Source: Setophaga petechia (lineage: Eukaryota > Chordata > Aves > Passeriformes > Parulidae). Taken from it: a stretch of 64,000 bases of DNA. This document shows positions 48,501 to 63,342 of this stretch, piece after piece. A program made the translations under genes and the position numbers. Numbering within the stretch: position 1 is the stretch's first letter; each line of letters opens with the position of its first letter. The stretch is from assembly GCA_024362935.1 (NCBI GenBank), contig JANCRA010000019.1, positions 4,646,501-4,710,500 of the forward strand, in the 5' to 3' direction. Under the pieces are notes generated by a model. It was not told the origin of the DNA. It worked only from the letters and a program-made list of their open reading frames with translations, and searched no databases.

Positions 48501-51500
48501 AATGTCTGGGTTGTCTTTAAGAACCCAATAGTCAATTTTCTAAAAATCACTTTTTAAGATATAAAATGAAAGCCAAACAACAATTTAAAAAATCACATTT
48601 CTGAAAAATATGAAGAATAAAACATTAGATTAGTCAAGGCACATCTGACGGAGAAAGCTAGTAATGAATTATTAGTACAAGAAAAGCAAAATGTTCTCCC
48701 TTTTCTCAAGTCAATTCAGCTCACACCTGATTACAAAGTGACTCTTTGCGTATTTCTTAACTTTTGACAATTCCAAATCAGGTGCAAGAGGATGGAAACC
48801 TCTTTCAGCACAGAGGGATGTTTTGTTTGTATCATAATTTCTCCATCAATTTATTAAATAGTAATCCAGATAGGAAAAATACTTTAAAACTTAGACTGAA
48901 AAACTTAGTTCAAAGAATTACCTTCTGCCAAACACTGATTTGAATAGGTTTAGATGCCCTGTCTTCTTACTTCCACTGTATTTATGCATAAGCAGAAGGA
49001 ATGTGATACCCTTACTGTTGGTTCCATTGTGTTTTGCCTAAAGTTTTGCTGAGTGAGACACAGGTCTCTCCTGCAGGGCTTAGTGAGCAGAACTGATGGT
49101 GGACATAAAAGAAGAATGATTTGGAAATATTATTTTTTAAACGAAAGCATTTTTAGGGAAATGCATTTTACTAGGCTTGCATCAGTGGTGGTGTGTCAGG
49201 CCATAGACTCATGTTAAAGAGGACTTGTTTTAAGGGACATTAAATGCAACAGACTTCTCTGGACCTCAGTGGTTGTCAGTGAGTACCAGATGACTTCGCA
49301 AGAAACTAAGCAGTTAGCAAAACAGCTTCAAGTAAACTAAAATGCCATGGCAGTGTAACAAAGCAAATTAAGAAGGATTAAGCAATCTCTATTCATTTGA
49401 TATTTGCGAGAAAGAGTTGTCATAAAAAATTAGAAAATCATAGGTAGCTTTTTCGGAAAACCCTTTGAAGTAGATATGGACTTCACAGCTACACACAAAG
49501 GAGAAGTGTAATTCTGAAAATATATTACATACCTGTGAGGCCTCATTAAACAGGAAATATAAAAGGGAAAATGTTTGGAGAGAAAATGCCCAATTTTTTT
49601 TTTTTTTGTTTAAAAGGGGACATATCAAGAGAACTTGGAGCAACACTGAACTAAATCCTCTGAGAAATCATTTGAGACTTTTTCCAAGGATAAAGAAGCC
49701 CTGAACACTAAGCATTGATATCTTTGTTTTCCCTGGAAGCATTCCCCCCTTTCTAATTAACAATTGAAAGAGGAGTAAGTAGATATCCTGCCATGTACCT
49801 TTTTTCTCTAGAGAAAAGCATTAGTCTCTCTAATCACTGAACAAAGGAAAATTGGTGAAGCATTTTATCTAAGGAGCCCTGAAACAGGCAGGTCACCACA
49901 TGCTCCAGCACTTAAATTTAAGAAGTACTAACTCAGAGCTGCTGATATTGAGATTTGTGAAAGAAGAGCCACAGAGTACCCTGGAAGCTTCAGAGAAGGG
50001 TTGAAAACAGTAAAGAGGAGTGTTCCTATTAACTTTCTAAAGAGGTGATGGTCCAGCATCAAGGAAGAAAAGGGAATTGTACCATGGGGACACAAAGACA
50101 TGACATGGGAGCAAACACTTCCCTGAACAAGGGAGAAAGCTAATCAGTGTCACAAATCCACATCTGTTTAGGAGGTTCATCTCAATGTTATGAGGGAAGA
50201 TCTTGCTCTTTTACAGGGCAAAGGAGCAACTGCATTTGAAGCAATTCTGCACTGTCTTGACACAATGAAACCAGGAGTCCACTCCATGTTGCTACTTCTC
50301 TAGAGGGTTAGGTCATGCTGTTTCATGAGAATCAACTGTATCCAGTCTTAGGAGTGCAGCGATAAAACCTTCTGAAGGGAAAATCCATCAAAAAATAGTT
50401 AAGAATTAATTGCAATTAACTATAATTGCTGCAGAACTATTTCCATACCCCATGCGTGTTCTGCTGAAGCCTGAAAATATTACTTTTCATGAAATTTAAC
50501 CTGCAAGAGGAATTAAAAATATTCACTGGGAAAGGGGAGAAAGCTGCCTCCTAGCAGAGAAATCTGCCATTAGGAGGAAATAGAACTGAAAAAAACACCT
50601 GGCAAAAGTAGGAAATGCAATTCTATTTATTTCTATACTATATTGTCTTTCAAATCTGGCCTTGTCGCAGAGACATTTGGATAAAGTGTTTTTTAAAAGG
50701 AAAAAATAATAATTTATTGGAATCTTGGAATAAGGTAAAACTTGCATGGAGTTCTAGATCTCTAAATCAGAGTGACTGATGTCTGTCCAATGGTGATAAA
50801 TGCTTCAATCAAGGGGGTCCTCATAGTGCAACATTCACCTGAATCTGGAGAGACTTCTCAAATTGACATTTTGCTCTGTTCTCACAAGTCAGCTGACCAT
50901 CCCAGTGCATGTACAACTCATTGCTATGGATACATCACAGCTACCCACAAAGATCCCCTTAAGGACTGTGGCCATTTCTGCTGGAGCAGTTTCGGTGGAC
51001 TTTTAAAAATGTCTTATCCATGCACAGCCTGACACTTTGACACTTTGGGACAGTCCACCATGGATGTCAATGGGCACATCTAGGAGAACAAATTGGGCCA
51101 GACACAGGGGAGAGTGCTGTGATGCACTAGATGCAACCACTCAGAACTACCAACTGTAGGGCTGCTGTAAACATCAATCAAATATTTAATGATGATGGGT
51201 CAGTCAGTTTTCAGGTTGGTCCATTGCCTAGAGCTGATTTATTTTCTCACTTGTGCGTGTGACTGACTGGGGAAGTCCCAAACCCCTCAAGGTGTTAAGT
51301 GTGCCCTGGGCACGTATGGACACATATAGGCACAGCACCAGAACCCGCCTACACCGCAAACATAAAATAAGAGGAAAATTAATTTTTATACTTTGTACTC
51401 ACTTTCAACTGAAATCCCATTGGCATTGTCTGAGTATTCGGAGAGATAATATTTTCAAAAATAATGATAAATATTCTGCACACACTTGTGGTAAATTTTT

Positions 51501-52799
51501 TCTTTTTCTTTAGATATGTTTCTACAAGTTAGAATAAGAAAAGAGAGCTAAAAGGACAGCACCTCTTGAAAGACTTGATAGGTAGAAAGGTCATTAACTG
51601 AAAAAGACAAATAAATGTGAGATAATAGTTCTTATTTCCATAAATGGTAAAAAAAATTACAGCAATATTGATGTATTTGGAAGATTTCAAGACTAGGAAG
51701 AGAAGTTAGTTCAATTAAATGGGCAACAAAAGAAAATAATTTATTTAATGAGACAAAAAAAATACAAACCTTTTTACTGATTCATAGATTTCTGCTGGAA
51801 ATTAATGGCTTGCTTGCCTATGAAATAATTAGAGGTGGCATTGGGAATAAAGTGGGTGAAACAGCCCTGACAGGGAGGAAACTGAGGAGACAACCAACTT
51901 CCACATTTCTGGTTTATGCAAACCAGGTGCCTCCAGGAAAAAGGGATTAACTGTGGACAGTAACAATAATGACTGTTATTTGCATAGTTTTCTTTTTAAG
52001 ATGAGAAAACAAAAATTGTTTAAACTCAGTGAATATGGAAGCACATCAACTGCTCTTAAACTGTGAAGCAGCTCCTCAGGGCTACATCATCATTTACTCA
52101 AGAATTAAAGAGTTACAAAAGTGGCAGAAGTAGAACAGCTGGCTTCCAGGATGTGGCTTGATGTTAGTGTAGTCATGGACCATGCCTGTACCAGATCCAT
52201 AGTACAAATCACATTAACTGGTTTATGTAGGCTAGACTACTCTTTTTGCCTCCTGGTGCCATTTCTTTAAGCAGTAAAATGTTGTATTGCTTTATTTGAA
52301 ATATTTATAGTTTTCTTGAAGATGGTAGTGTTTTATTAGAATACTGTAATTTTCAGAGCGTGTAGTTCTATCATGCATCCTAAGATTAAATTCTTGACTA
52401 TCTCAAAATTATCATTTACCTTAAAAATTCTGTTTTGACTTGTTTAAACTTCCAGTGATTGTGAATTTGACTGATACTTGGCCATGGTAACTTGTTTTAG
52501 ATCTGAAGCTACTTTTGCCTCTAAAAAAGAGAGAGAAGCTGTGCCCCAAAGCCTCTGAAGATGTGCAGACCTGTGCCATGCCTATGGAAAGTAAAATTCT
52601 CAGCCTTTGTTCTCATCATTGAAGAGACTGAAGAACATTAAACATGCTGATGCCAAATATTTGGAATTAGTGTATTTTTAAATTGTCTGAAGGTGCTAAG
52701 AATAATTCTGATTAAGCTCAGGTTATGATAAAACTGATCTTTTTTCTAATTGATAGTAGAGATTTTTTTTAAACTAGATTTTTTAGGACTACCTGAAAA

Positions 52800-52821
52800 T
52801 TGTATGAAAGCTTTCATACAA
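52800..52821. repeat. Perfect 22-bp palindrome
   Basis: The half-site TTGTATGAAAG is followed immediately by its exact reverse complement, with no spacer. It is centred on a HindIII-type AAGCTT. Confidence 0.95.
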
Positions 52822-54039
52822 AAAACTACATGAAGTAACATGGAATTCATGTCCAAAAGATGCTAAAACATTTATTTTAGTAAAATTTTGGATGAAATAA
52901 TTTTTTTCTTTTTTTTTTTTTGTGAAAATTCATTCTCCTCAAGTTTTTACTGGTTAGGATTCTCAGCTGTAATATTAACATTTTCTACCATTACTTAACT
53001 CATCTTGTTCTGACAAAAAATTATACTTTGGACTAGACAAATGTAACTTGACTTCTCTTTCATCCGTTCTCCAATTTCCCTTTCAACTGACTACTCAAAA
53101 GATTTAAAACAATAGAATCACTCCAATAGCAGAAGTTAACTTTGTTTCAGCCTTCCTTCTTTCCCTTTCATTAATTTTCTGGTTTTAGGAACTTCCAAAA
53201 GTGTTGCGTTGTTCCTAATGAGAAACAAATGCCTTTCTAAAGCACCTCTTCCTTTTACTACTTAGACAAAAATCTGGTTTAAGAAGAAACCAAATGGGTC
53301 CATCCTTGATCAGTGGCTTTCTTGTGTTCAGAATTTGAAGCCAGAAATAGCTCATCATTTAATGAAAATTTGAAAATCTGAAGGTTGATAAAATGTGGGG
53401 GTTTCTTTCCTAAAGAAAGGTGATGCACTTCTGCTCCTAGAAATAGGTTTTGATTTTTTTTCTCCCATATATAAGGAGCCCCAGTCCCACAAATTATTAG
53501 GACTCACACAGCTACTCCTGACAATTTCACCAGAGCAAGATGTGCAGGATCAGACCTTATGATTTATTCATAAGTTGCTATTGTGTTGGGTTTTCTTTCT
53601 AAAGTTAATTGGAATTAGAGTCTTTACTGATAGAAAAAAAAAAAAAAACTGATTTATTTTAAGCTAGCTTCAAACTAAGTTTTTAATTAAATGACTGTTT
53701 TTTTATCACCACAATTTGCCATCTCAGGTAAGAAGCTGTGGGTACTCACATTAGAGATAATGAAACCTATTTTAAAAACAAATCTGACTAACTTTTAAAT
53801 TTTACTTCAGACTTCTAACCCAGACTCCAGGCTTCAGTATGCTATAAAGTCCTGAATGAAAACTCTAAATCTGAATGTCTCCACCATCTACTCTTTGTCA
53901 GAGGCTGCTACAATCAGATGAAGCTAAAAGTAATTATTATACATAAATGAACTGAAAGAAGTTGATTTTCCACAGGCTTTAATTTCACAACATTTATTAG
54001 AATATAAAAAAAATTGCTGTAGAGCAGTGCCTGGGAATT

Positions 54040-54057
54040 AAAAAAAAAAAAAAAAAA
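54040..54057. repeat. Poly(A) tract, 18 nt
   Basis: An uninterrupted A run with no recognisable retrocopy upstream. Confidence 0.9.
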
Positions 54058-57000
54058 GAACAGAAAATCACATTCTCAGATCCAGCCAAAGCTTTGTAAT
54101 TCATGCAGAACCTAAAATTACAGACACATATATTAGAAATATGTAAAGAAATTAACTGACTCTTGGAAGCTGTGAAGATCATGTCCTTTTAAGCTTTTGG
54201 GGTTTGAGGCTGTTCCATGGATGCTCTAAAATCCCTCTTCCCCTCAATGAACTCTTAAATTAAAGCACCAAGCAAGTATTTAAACTATTTGTTATCAACT
54301 GTGTATGCTTGTTACTCTTTTTTAGAAACTTTGGAAACATCTGAGACAATAATCATCTCTTAATTAAGGTATAATTTTGCTCTATCACACCCTGTATATA
54401 CACAATCACTGCACAATATTCTTCAAACTTTCTGAAAAGAAACATCTCACTGCCACATACAAGTAAAAGCTTTAGAGGATTAAATAGAAGTGTTGGCTTT
54501 TTTAACTCAGTGGCATCATTACTGAGCTATGAAATTACTGAATTAAAGGAAATTTAAATATACTGTGATGACTATGCATGTCTTTATTCATCTAGCCAAT
54601 CATGTATGTAATGATCAGCAGCCTTTATTAGAAATCTTCTTTCCAGAAGAAGCAACCACTTTTATTGGGTTTATATTCAGCATAATTCCTCCACAGGTGA
54701 ATGAATTAGCCATGGCAAAATGCATGCCAGAAAATCTAGGTTGCTGGGTAGGAAGATGCAAGAGAGGACAAGGAAAGGAAACTGTAGATGGGAGTGGAGA
54801 ACACTCAGTCATGATTCAAGGATTAGAAAAGACAGATGCTTCCTATGGACACTGTGGGGATGTTATTTCCTCCTGCAACACCAAATGCCACTGGTATTTG
54901 CTGGACAGAGATTCAGTTTGGAGTAACCTGCAAGGTCACACTGGCTGTGAGGGATGTATGTGTTCCCAAAGCATTTTATTTTGATCTGCCAATTGATCAG
55001 AAACTTGCTGTGCTCAGAAAGCTTTTCTATCTTGTGTTCCTTTTGACATATTCTCCTTAAGAAAAATAGCAGGCACGTTCATCTCAAGGCTTTGGCTGAA
55101 TTTAGGTCCTGTCACAAAGTATTTCGCATTTTTTCCAGGACATTATTTACCCTAATTTCACATAGACTTCTTCTGAGAGAGCCATAAATCATAGGTCCAC
55201 ATTTTCAGTCCTGAATTGTAAAAACACACATCTAAAAATACATGCTGGTTACTGACTTGCCAAATTAGAGGTCTCCTGAAGATTTTCTAGTGTTCCTTCT
55301 TTCTTGCAGTCTACCTTTGCAACTGAAAAGTACAATTAAAGTACTATTAAAGATTAAATAAAAGTAACGTCGATAACATCTCATTCTATAAATGAATGAG
55401 AAATTGTTTCTGCAGAGTACTCAGGCATTGTAATGAAGTGTAGGGAAGAAATGCTTAGCTCCTTAAATGAGCTTTGGGAGCACTGGAGTATCAGCTATTA
55501 GAAACTGAATTTACCTTAAATTTATCTTAACCCATCCATGTAGTTTTGCATCATGAAAGCCAAAACCCCTAGACCTTAAGGCGGAAAATGGACACTTCTC
55601 TTTCTCATTATCTGTCCATGTCCCTCTTTTCACAGGCAAACAGGCCTTGATGTGATGTAGGATACAGTTAGATAAAGTGGTTTCTGTTTTATACATATTT
55701 TCAAATGCTCATGTCCCCTTGTAGTGTTTGTTTACAAATAACCCAATCTTAATTATTAAGTTATTTGCTTTTTAGTCCAGAACTATCCTTGGCAGCAGCA
55801 ATATTCTTGAATCTATCATCATCCAAAGCAGGGAAGATACTTCATTTTTTTCCCGTTATGAGAGTTAGAAAGATTAATACTCTAAAAAAAGAAAGTGTTC
55901 TCTAAATGAAACATTTACTAAGGAAAAAAAAATAGGAAAAATTCAGTAACAAGGTAGCTCTAAACAATCATTTAATGATCAAACTCTAAGAGCCTAAATT
56001 TAGCTTTGCCAGTGCTGATCTGGACTGGTAAAAGACTACTGTGTTCTTTGAGGGGTCAGTGTTTAAAGAAATAAACATACTGGACCAAGCTTTGCTTATT
56101 ACCAAGTTTTATATTCTAATTTTAGACTCTACCTTTGCCTTCTGTTTGAACTGTTGAACTAATGATATAGATACAGTAAGATACAAGTGCTCTTATAAGT
56201 CTCATTAAATTAAAACCCTATGAACTGCTGGTTTTGCATGTGTTCATTTTATATAGCATCCTTTTTAAGCAGTTACTGGAATGGAGTTTTTCTAAATAAT
56301 CTAATTTTCAAGTTATTTTGCATGACTATTATGTGCAGTTGGCAATACAAGCACAAAACCTTGCTCCCAGTTCTGAAAGAAACTATAATTGAATTGAACC
56401 TTACAAGTGTTTATGCAGGTGCTCAAACAGGTTTGTGTATTCCTGAGAATTACCTTGATCTTGTGTTCACTATTTGAACATCAGTTGAGAGTATTTGCTT
56501 TTCCACTGGTTGAAAGCATCTGCTGCTGCTGTTGCTGATGCTGCTACAGGAATGATTTAAATTTACTGTTGCTGTAACCAAACACATTTTAATATATTGC
56601 TGTAAATATTGTATGTGGGTGCTCTAAAAAGGCTTTATTCTTGTGTGTCTAAACTTAAATTTGATTTATGCTAACAGTATTGCATTCATAAAGAAATTTT
56701 ATGTTCCAGTTTTATGTAGGAAGTTTTAATATCTAATTTAAACACTTGTTAGCCATGAGGCAACTAGAAGCTTTTCTCTGAAATTGTCTTGCAAGAAAAA
56801 AAGGTGATTACTTGCTTCTGTAATAATACTGATGAGCCAAAAAAAAAATTTTTGTCTTGAATACACATAATTATAATATGTTGACATCATTGCAAAAGAA
56901 ATATTTAGTCCATCAGAATTTAAAACTAGCACTTTTAATTTTTTGCTTTACCACAGCGAAGAAGTGGGTACCAAAAAGAATTGCCATAGCCATATATACT

Positions 57001-60000
57001 TTTATTTAAAAATGTGTTTCAGATTTCCATTTCAGGATACACAGTGGCCCAAAAGAGAAATCCTTTAAAAATGCCAGTAACATAACAACCTTGCATTGCA
57101 TTATGGTTAAAAACTGAGACAAAATTGGTAGGCATGGCTGTTGTTGCAATACATCTGCCCTGTTCAGCTTTACCTTCTGCTGTGGAGTCACATTGCCAAG
57201 TTAGCCCACAGTAAACATTTTTTAACTTACATGTGGTGTTGACCTTTAATAAATCATTCTGTTTTCCTTAGGATTAGCAGGAGGTACCTTCCACCCTGCA
57301 CAATGCAGATCAAATCTCTAATATTTGCATTAATTTGCTCCTTCTTGGGTTTGAGTATGAGATGGTTCAGATGGATATGAAAGATCAAGCCTTAAGAGAA
57401 ATAGAAATAGAACATTTCTTAGTAATAGTAAGTTACTCTGGGAAGAAGATGACTTCAGACTTTTTCTCTGCTTGCTAGCTCTTCTTACAATACCTTGTAA
57501 AGGTCCTAAAGGACTAATGGATTCCCACAGATAATAAGGAAAACTTCAGCTCTCTCCTTTTTCTGAGAACAAAATACTGTTATTTACTGAAACTTTCAAA
57601 AACATGTTTTATCATGAGGTAACAAGACAAAACTTTCTCTTACACAAAGCAGGAAACCACAAGGAGTGGTTCTGCAAGGCTACTTCTTCAAGCAATGGTT
57701 AATAACTTAGGGTGATATGGTTAATAGCTGAAATAGATACTCTGCATCTGAGGTGCAAGTTAAAATGCAATAGAGTATCCTGAATCTGGGGAACTTTTTT
57801 ATATCAGCTGGAGACTATATTAAAATACACTACTTGTGGTTCCCATTTTGGTATTGAATACACTTTGTCCAGTAAATACTCAGGTATTCAGAAAACATAT
57901 GTCAATGAAAGCACTTTGCATACACACAGAAATCGCTCCTAGAGAAAATGCTTTGCATCCAGATAAACAGCTGAATTAGCATATCTGCATGACAGAGAGA
58001 AGTGACAGATTGCTTTCCATAAAGAAGGTGCACAGCTTGCTCTGGCAACTCTTTGGTATGCTACAGAGGTATTGATCCAGGAGCCACATCACAATCAATC
58101 AGGCTCTCAGAGGACTGAGGAAAGATTGCAAATGCTTATGTTAAGTAAGCGTAGTAAAAAGTTTGATTGAAATAAGAAGTGACTGCTTTCAGCTGCAGAT
58201 ACTTACTTTTTACCTTAGCTTGCTTGAAAAAGATAATTATGTGAGTTTAATGACTCTTTCAAAATACTGAGATCATAAACCAACGGGCTAAGGGTGCTGC
58301 TTTCTAGTAGTAATGTCAAACCACATTAGAGTAACAAAATGTGTTAAAGCAAATATCATAAACCATTTATTTCTAAACTTTCCTCAGAATAATAAAACTC
58401 ACCTATGCTGAAAATCAAAGTGTGACACCATTGGCTACTAATGCAGATCATCAATAAATATGCACATATTTATGCCTAATGTCTGTATTACTGCTTGCTC
58501 CACCAAATAGTAACACAGACATAGGGGCACCACCTTTGTTGGTACTGCTATTTCCTTTACACAAAGAACTCCATGTTGAGGTTGCTGTAACTCACGGGAA
58601 ATTGCTGATGTTAACTCTTCCTCTGCCTGTTGCCATCAGTGCAGGTTTACTGTTCCTTTGTCTTCTCTCCTCCTCACATCCTCTCCCATTTTGCTTTATT
58701 AGGCTTGGGCATATATCTCATAAATCATAACTTCTGGCCCCACATGGTATCTGGATATGGAAAATTCAGTCTTTTATAAGTACACGTAAGTCTTTCTCTA
58801 TTTTTGCCCCATATTAAGTCTGATTTTTGTCAAGTGTGGGTGAGTGGCACTTCATAGGAAGATATTTTGTTATTTATCCTTCAACACCTGTCTATTTACT
58901 TGTGTCTTCTCTATTACAACTTTTGATTCAGTTTTTAGTGGAAATTGGATATTTTTGTTTAATACCTTTAAGCAAAATCTTACCTTTCAGATGCAAATGT
59001 ATAGGAAAGCAAAGCTCTGCTCTAGGTGGAGTACATTCCAGATTGTAAGAAACTAAAATTTCAAGTGCTGTGTCTAGAAGACATTTCTATATCTAATCTA
59101 TAGGCTATCCCTTCTCAGGAGATTATGCAAGATGCTTTCCTGGACATTTTTAAAACTAGATACTGCCTGGCAATGCCTTGTTGTAAGCTACTTTTAAAAG
59201 TTCTCTTGAAAAAAACAATCTAAAATTTGATTCACCCTAGTAAGTTTGTATCATCACCTGAAGTTTCTCCATGCTTCCCCTCAAGGGCAAGTCTGCTGAT
59301 CAAGGCCTTCCCCAATAGTGTAAAATTATTTCAAACACTTACCAGAAATAATGGGAACTAAAATTCAAAGCTGCTGTGTGAAGCAGTAAACATTCATTAA
59401 ATGTACATTAATATAACAGCTTCTGTGAAGTATGATAGCATATATCCCATAAGCAGATGTAAAATGAATAAAAGCAAAATGCTATTAACATGTTTGATTG
59501 TTTAAAAGCATTCATTGTTCAAAATCATCATGACAGAATTACACTTGCCTTTGAATATATGATTTACTATAATCTAATGTGTGAGAATTGTTTGTTAAAA
59601 TACTTGTCTAAGTTGTTAAGTGTTGCATGCATAGATATGTACACACCAATTCCATTGACAAGAACTGCACTCCTACATGCAATTTTCCTTTGGGGTCTTA
59701 ACCTAGCTCTGGTTTAAGAACCACAAAAGGTTACTCTCTGAAAACTAACATAGGAGTCATGCAGAACACATTTTAAGAAGCTGGAAATTTCAGAACCTGA
59801 TGGCTAGAAGGTTACTCAGATAAGAAATAAAATTGTCTTTCATGTCTGTGAGCCGTTTTAGTCAAATTTGGGTTTAGGTATGTGACTCCCAGGAGTTTTA
59901 TCCATATCCCCAGCACTTTCTGGCCAGAGTAGCTGTGCAAGCATGTTTATACCAGTAAAAGTGGTGCTTCTGTGATAAAATGAAACTGCTGATGCTTGAG

Positions 60001-61479
60001 AAGGTGCTAATCAAAAAGGTCTGCTGTGTAACTCAACATCTGCAATAAATTTCAGCCAGTTCCACTAAGGTGATGGAGCTGTTATCAACCAGAATAATAT
60101 TACATTAACTGCTCAGCCCAGGAAGAAAGAAACTATGTAGTGGTTCACTACTTGGAGAGTTTCTAGAGCAAGCTTTGGGAGACAGAGAAGAGCTAGTCAG
60201 AAACTAGACAGAATCACTCAGACAGCTGGTCAGGAGAAATTAACCCAGGGGTAGAAAAATGGCATTAAGGAGCCACTATCAACTTCCTGCCTACCAGGTC
60301 ATTTGACCTTCTCTGAAGACTTTGGTATAGCATGATGCATTAAGTTTCTTTAATGGGAATAATCCAGAAGAAAAATCAGGAAAACCCCATACTTTATTTG
60401 CTGAAAATATAGTTGGAAGGGGGGCAGCTGAATCATTGTGGCTTTTAGTGAGGTCAGTTTTTTTGCCTAGGTAGCCGTAACTGGATTACCTGGAGAAAAA
60501 TATCAAAAAAAAATCCCCAGGAAAAGATGAAAGGACCACCGGGCAGTCTCTGGACATTGGAGAAGTATTACTGATTAAAAAAAACCAAAACAAAGCAAGA
60601 TCTCAAAAAATTGAACAGAGGAATTTAAATGTGGATACTGAGAGCAAAACTGTAGTGAGGATCAATCTTTTGGATGGTACAGGGATATGACACAGCATGT
60701 CACAACACCTATATCTCATTCAGATAGAAAGTTTGCTATGTTTTTCCTTACAAGTGCAGCTTTTCATGTTTGAAATACAGGTTTTCTGTTCAAAACCACA
60801 GAAACATTGATTCTCTGTGTGAACTAGCAAGACAAGCAAACAAAGAAATGTGCAATGAACCTGGGGTTAAAGGAAGTTTAAAATGGTGATCAAACTGTAG
60901 CACTTTTATGTTGTATGCCCTTTTATTAATGCTGCTAGTGTTTTCTGTGATCCTGCCAACACCCAACAGAAAGATTAAGGATAAAGCTTTGCCTGCAGAT
61001 GTTCACAACTTTTCCCTTGCTTTTGCCTGAGAAAGCAGAAGTACTCAGCTTCAACTCTTTATTACGTGATTTTTCCCTGTGTCAGCTGACAGATCCATTT
61101 CCTTAAGCAACTTACTTCCACTGGTCTTATCCCCGTTTTTAAGATCTCATATCTTCTGCTTTAAAAACACAGATTTGCCTGCAAATGGCTGTGACTAACA
61201 GCTTTATTACAGGACTGAACAAACAAAAGGAAAAAAAAAAAAGAAAACCCAGCAGATCAAACATGTTTGTACCAAGTCTTATCAGCTTTGCCCTCGGGGC
61301 CACTTCACACATTTACTGTGTGTCTGCAACAGAGAAAACTGTTCTTGACAATGACCTTTTTGAATCTCTGGCATATCTGAAACGTGCAGCAGAGCAGAGC
61401 ACAGCATTTTTCTTTTTTCCTAATCACAAATGGCTCCTTTCATTGCTTCAGTGCTTGTGGGCTCTCTCAAACACATTCT

Positions 61480-61505
61480 CACACACACACCCACACACAA
61501 ACACA
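61480..61505. repeat. CA-rich imperfect dinucleotide run
   Basis: An (AC)n stretch interrupted by CCC and AAA, too short and broken to be a good marker. Confidence 0.8.
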
Positions 61506-61741
61506 TGTACAAAGTCACTAATAAATATAAACAGGCTTCTGCAAACTTGAAAGCTATTTTCTAACTTGGAATTCACAGGTAAATACTGGAAATCTTTATC
61601 CCCTAGAGAGCTCTCATCACTTTTGCCACCTCTGTGTCTCTGCTAAGTTAGGACTCTTCCAGGAGAGATCTTCACGATGATGTCCTCTGATCTACCCATT
61701 TTGAAGAGATGCACACACCTCTACAGTGACAGTGGCACTGA

Positions 61742-61767
61742 GCATTTCACTTATGGCAGTGAAATGC
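61742..61767. repeat. Perfect 10-bp inverted repeat with 6-nt loop
   Basis: The arms GCATTTCACT and AGTGAAATGC flank TATGGC. The decamer TATGGCAGTG that includes the loop recurs directly at 61780-61789. Confidence 0.95.
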
Positions 61768-62944
61768 ACTTATGTGCTCTATGGCAGTGCCTCAAATACT
61801 GAGCAATTATGAACATTCAAGAAGCAGACAGAGCCTAATAATCTCAGTAACTGCACATTTGTTTGTAAGAGAAAAAATTTAAAACATTATGACTAAAATG
61901 TCCCAGGAGTATGGACTTCTGCTTGGAAAATGTCTAGTGTGCTACTAGATTACCATTACAGCCTAAACATGGCACCACAGAAATGCTGAGATGAATCTCA
62001 AAATCTTACAAACAGAAGCTTCACCGGTTTCATCTGAGGAAGTGGTCAGAGGAGTAATTAATTGTGCTGCATTGTGACCTACATTTCTGCATAAAATAAT
62101 TTATTCTCTTCAAGTTTGCAGGGTAAGATTGAGGGCCAATGAAACTGTTGAGTGTAGCACTGATATATTTATAAGACATTTAACTTATGCAGTACTTTAC
62201 TTGAAGTACTCCATTACCTATTGTATGGAGTCTCTCACTCTTTTTATAGTTTATACATGGAAAAAGAGTAGCAAAATATTTTAGGTCTTTTAAGATAGGG
62301 CTGATGTTCAGATGCATCTCTGTGATCTAGCTGGAAACCCAAGGGAAGACCTGATCTTTGACCTCACCCTCTCTGCATCACTGGAGGTTGGTGGGGCACC
62401 CTGCCTGAGGATATCTGACCTGTACCTGTGTACACCCTGCAGTGCCCTGTGCAGTGTTCATTCCCCCAAAGCCTCATGCCATGCCCTGCCAGGTCCTCTG
62501 GTTCTCCTCTACGCAGACATCCCCTCAAAACATGGTACACCTTTCTTTTATTTTCCTATCATATGTTTGTGTACAGTACTCTAACCACAGTAACCATTAG
62601 TCTGGTTTTCTGTATCTTGGTGTTGGTAAGGGAAGGATGAGACAGATGTTAGCTTGTCACCTGTTCTTTAAGAAAAATGGAGCTACTGTGACTATATTTA
62701 TCCCAAATAAATTAACATTTCTTCAAATATGAAATGTAGGGATTAAGAAATGTGTAAATTTAATGCATCTGGCCAGATATTTAATTTTCAAGAGGTTTTT
62801 AACCCACTATTGAATTAGCAAGCACTTAGCAGACACAGTCTTGAATTTCAACCCTCCCCTTGCTATGACAGCATTTTGGGTTGTGTTTGGTAGTATTTAG
62901 CTCCATGGGGGGACATTTTATTTCTCATCTCCCAGGTTGCCATG

Positions 62945-63342
62945 GCATAAGAAGAACGACTGAAGGAACTAGAGTTGTTTAGCCTGGAGAAAAGGAGACT
63001 CAGGGGTGACCTTATCGCTCCCTACAACTTCCTGAAAGGCAATTGTATTCAGGTGGGGGTTGGTCTCTTTCTCCAAGCAGCAACTGACAGAATCAGAGGA
63101 CACAGTCTTAAGCTGTGCCAAAGGAAATACAGGATATTTGGAAAAAGTATTTTATGGAAGGATTCATAAAGTACTGGAATGGTCTGCCCGGGGAGGCAGT
63201 GGAGTCACCATCCCTGGATGTGTTTAAAAAAAGTCTGGGTGTGGCACTTGATGCCATGATTTAGTTGAGGTGTTAGGGCATGGGTTGGACTTGATGATCT
63301 TGAAGGTCTCTTCCAATCTAGTAATTCTATGAATTCTGTGAA
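62945..63342 (+). mobile_element. CR1 LINE 3' end, plus strand
   Basis: Landmarks in order are GAGTTGTTTAGCCTGGAG, GTGACCTTATCGCTCCCTAC, GTGGGGGTTGGTCTCTTTCT, GTGGAGTCACCATCCCTGG, GGGTTGGACTTGATGATCTT and the terminal ATTCTATGAATTCTGTGAA. This is the full CR1 3' region with an intact tail. ORF2 coding sense is disrupted. It is the best preserved CR1 copy in the window. Confidence 0.92.

Larger units (their letters stand above)
45591..62944. other. Long intergenic stretch, no gene recognised
   Basis: No supported exon or young transposon. The longest open frames are 46497-46955 (152 codons) and 54565-54984 (139 codons). Both lack domains and are compatible with chance in 64 kb read in six frames. 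It holds two perfect inverted repeats (52800, 61742) and several A/T homopolymers. Confidence 0.65.

Noticed and set aside
54565..54984. 139-codon plus-strand open frame
   Set aside because: No recognisable family; overlapping open frames in other phases over the same segment reflect local base composition.
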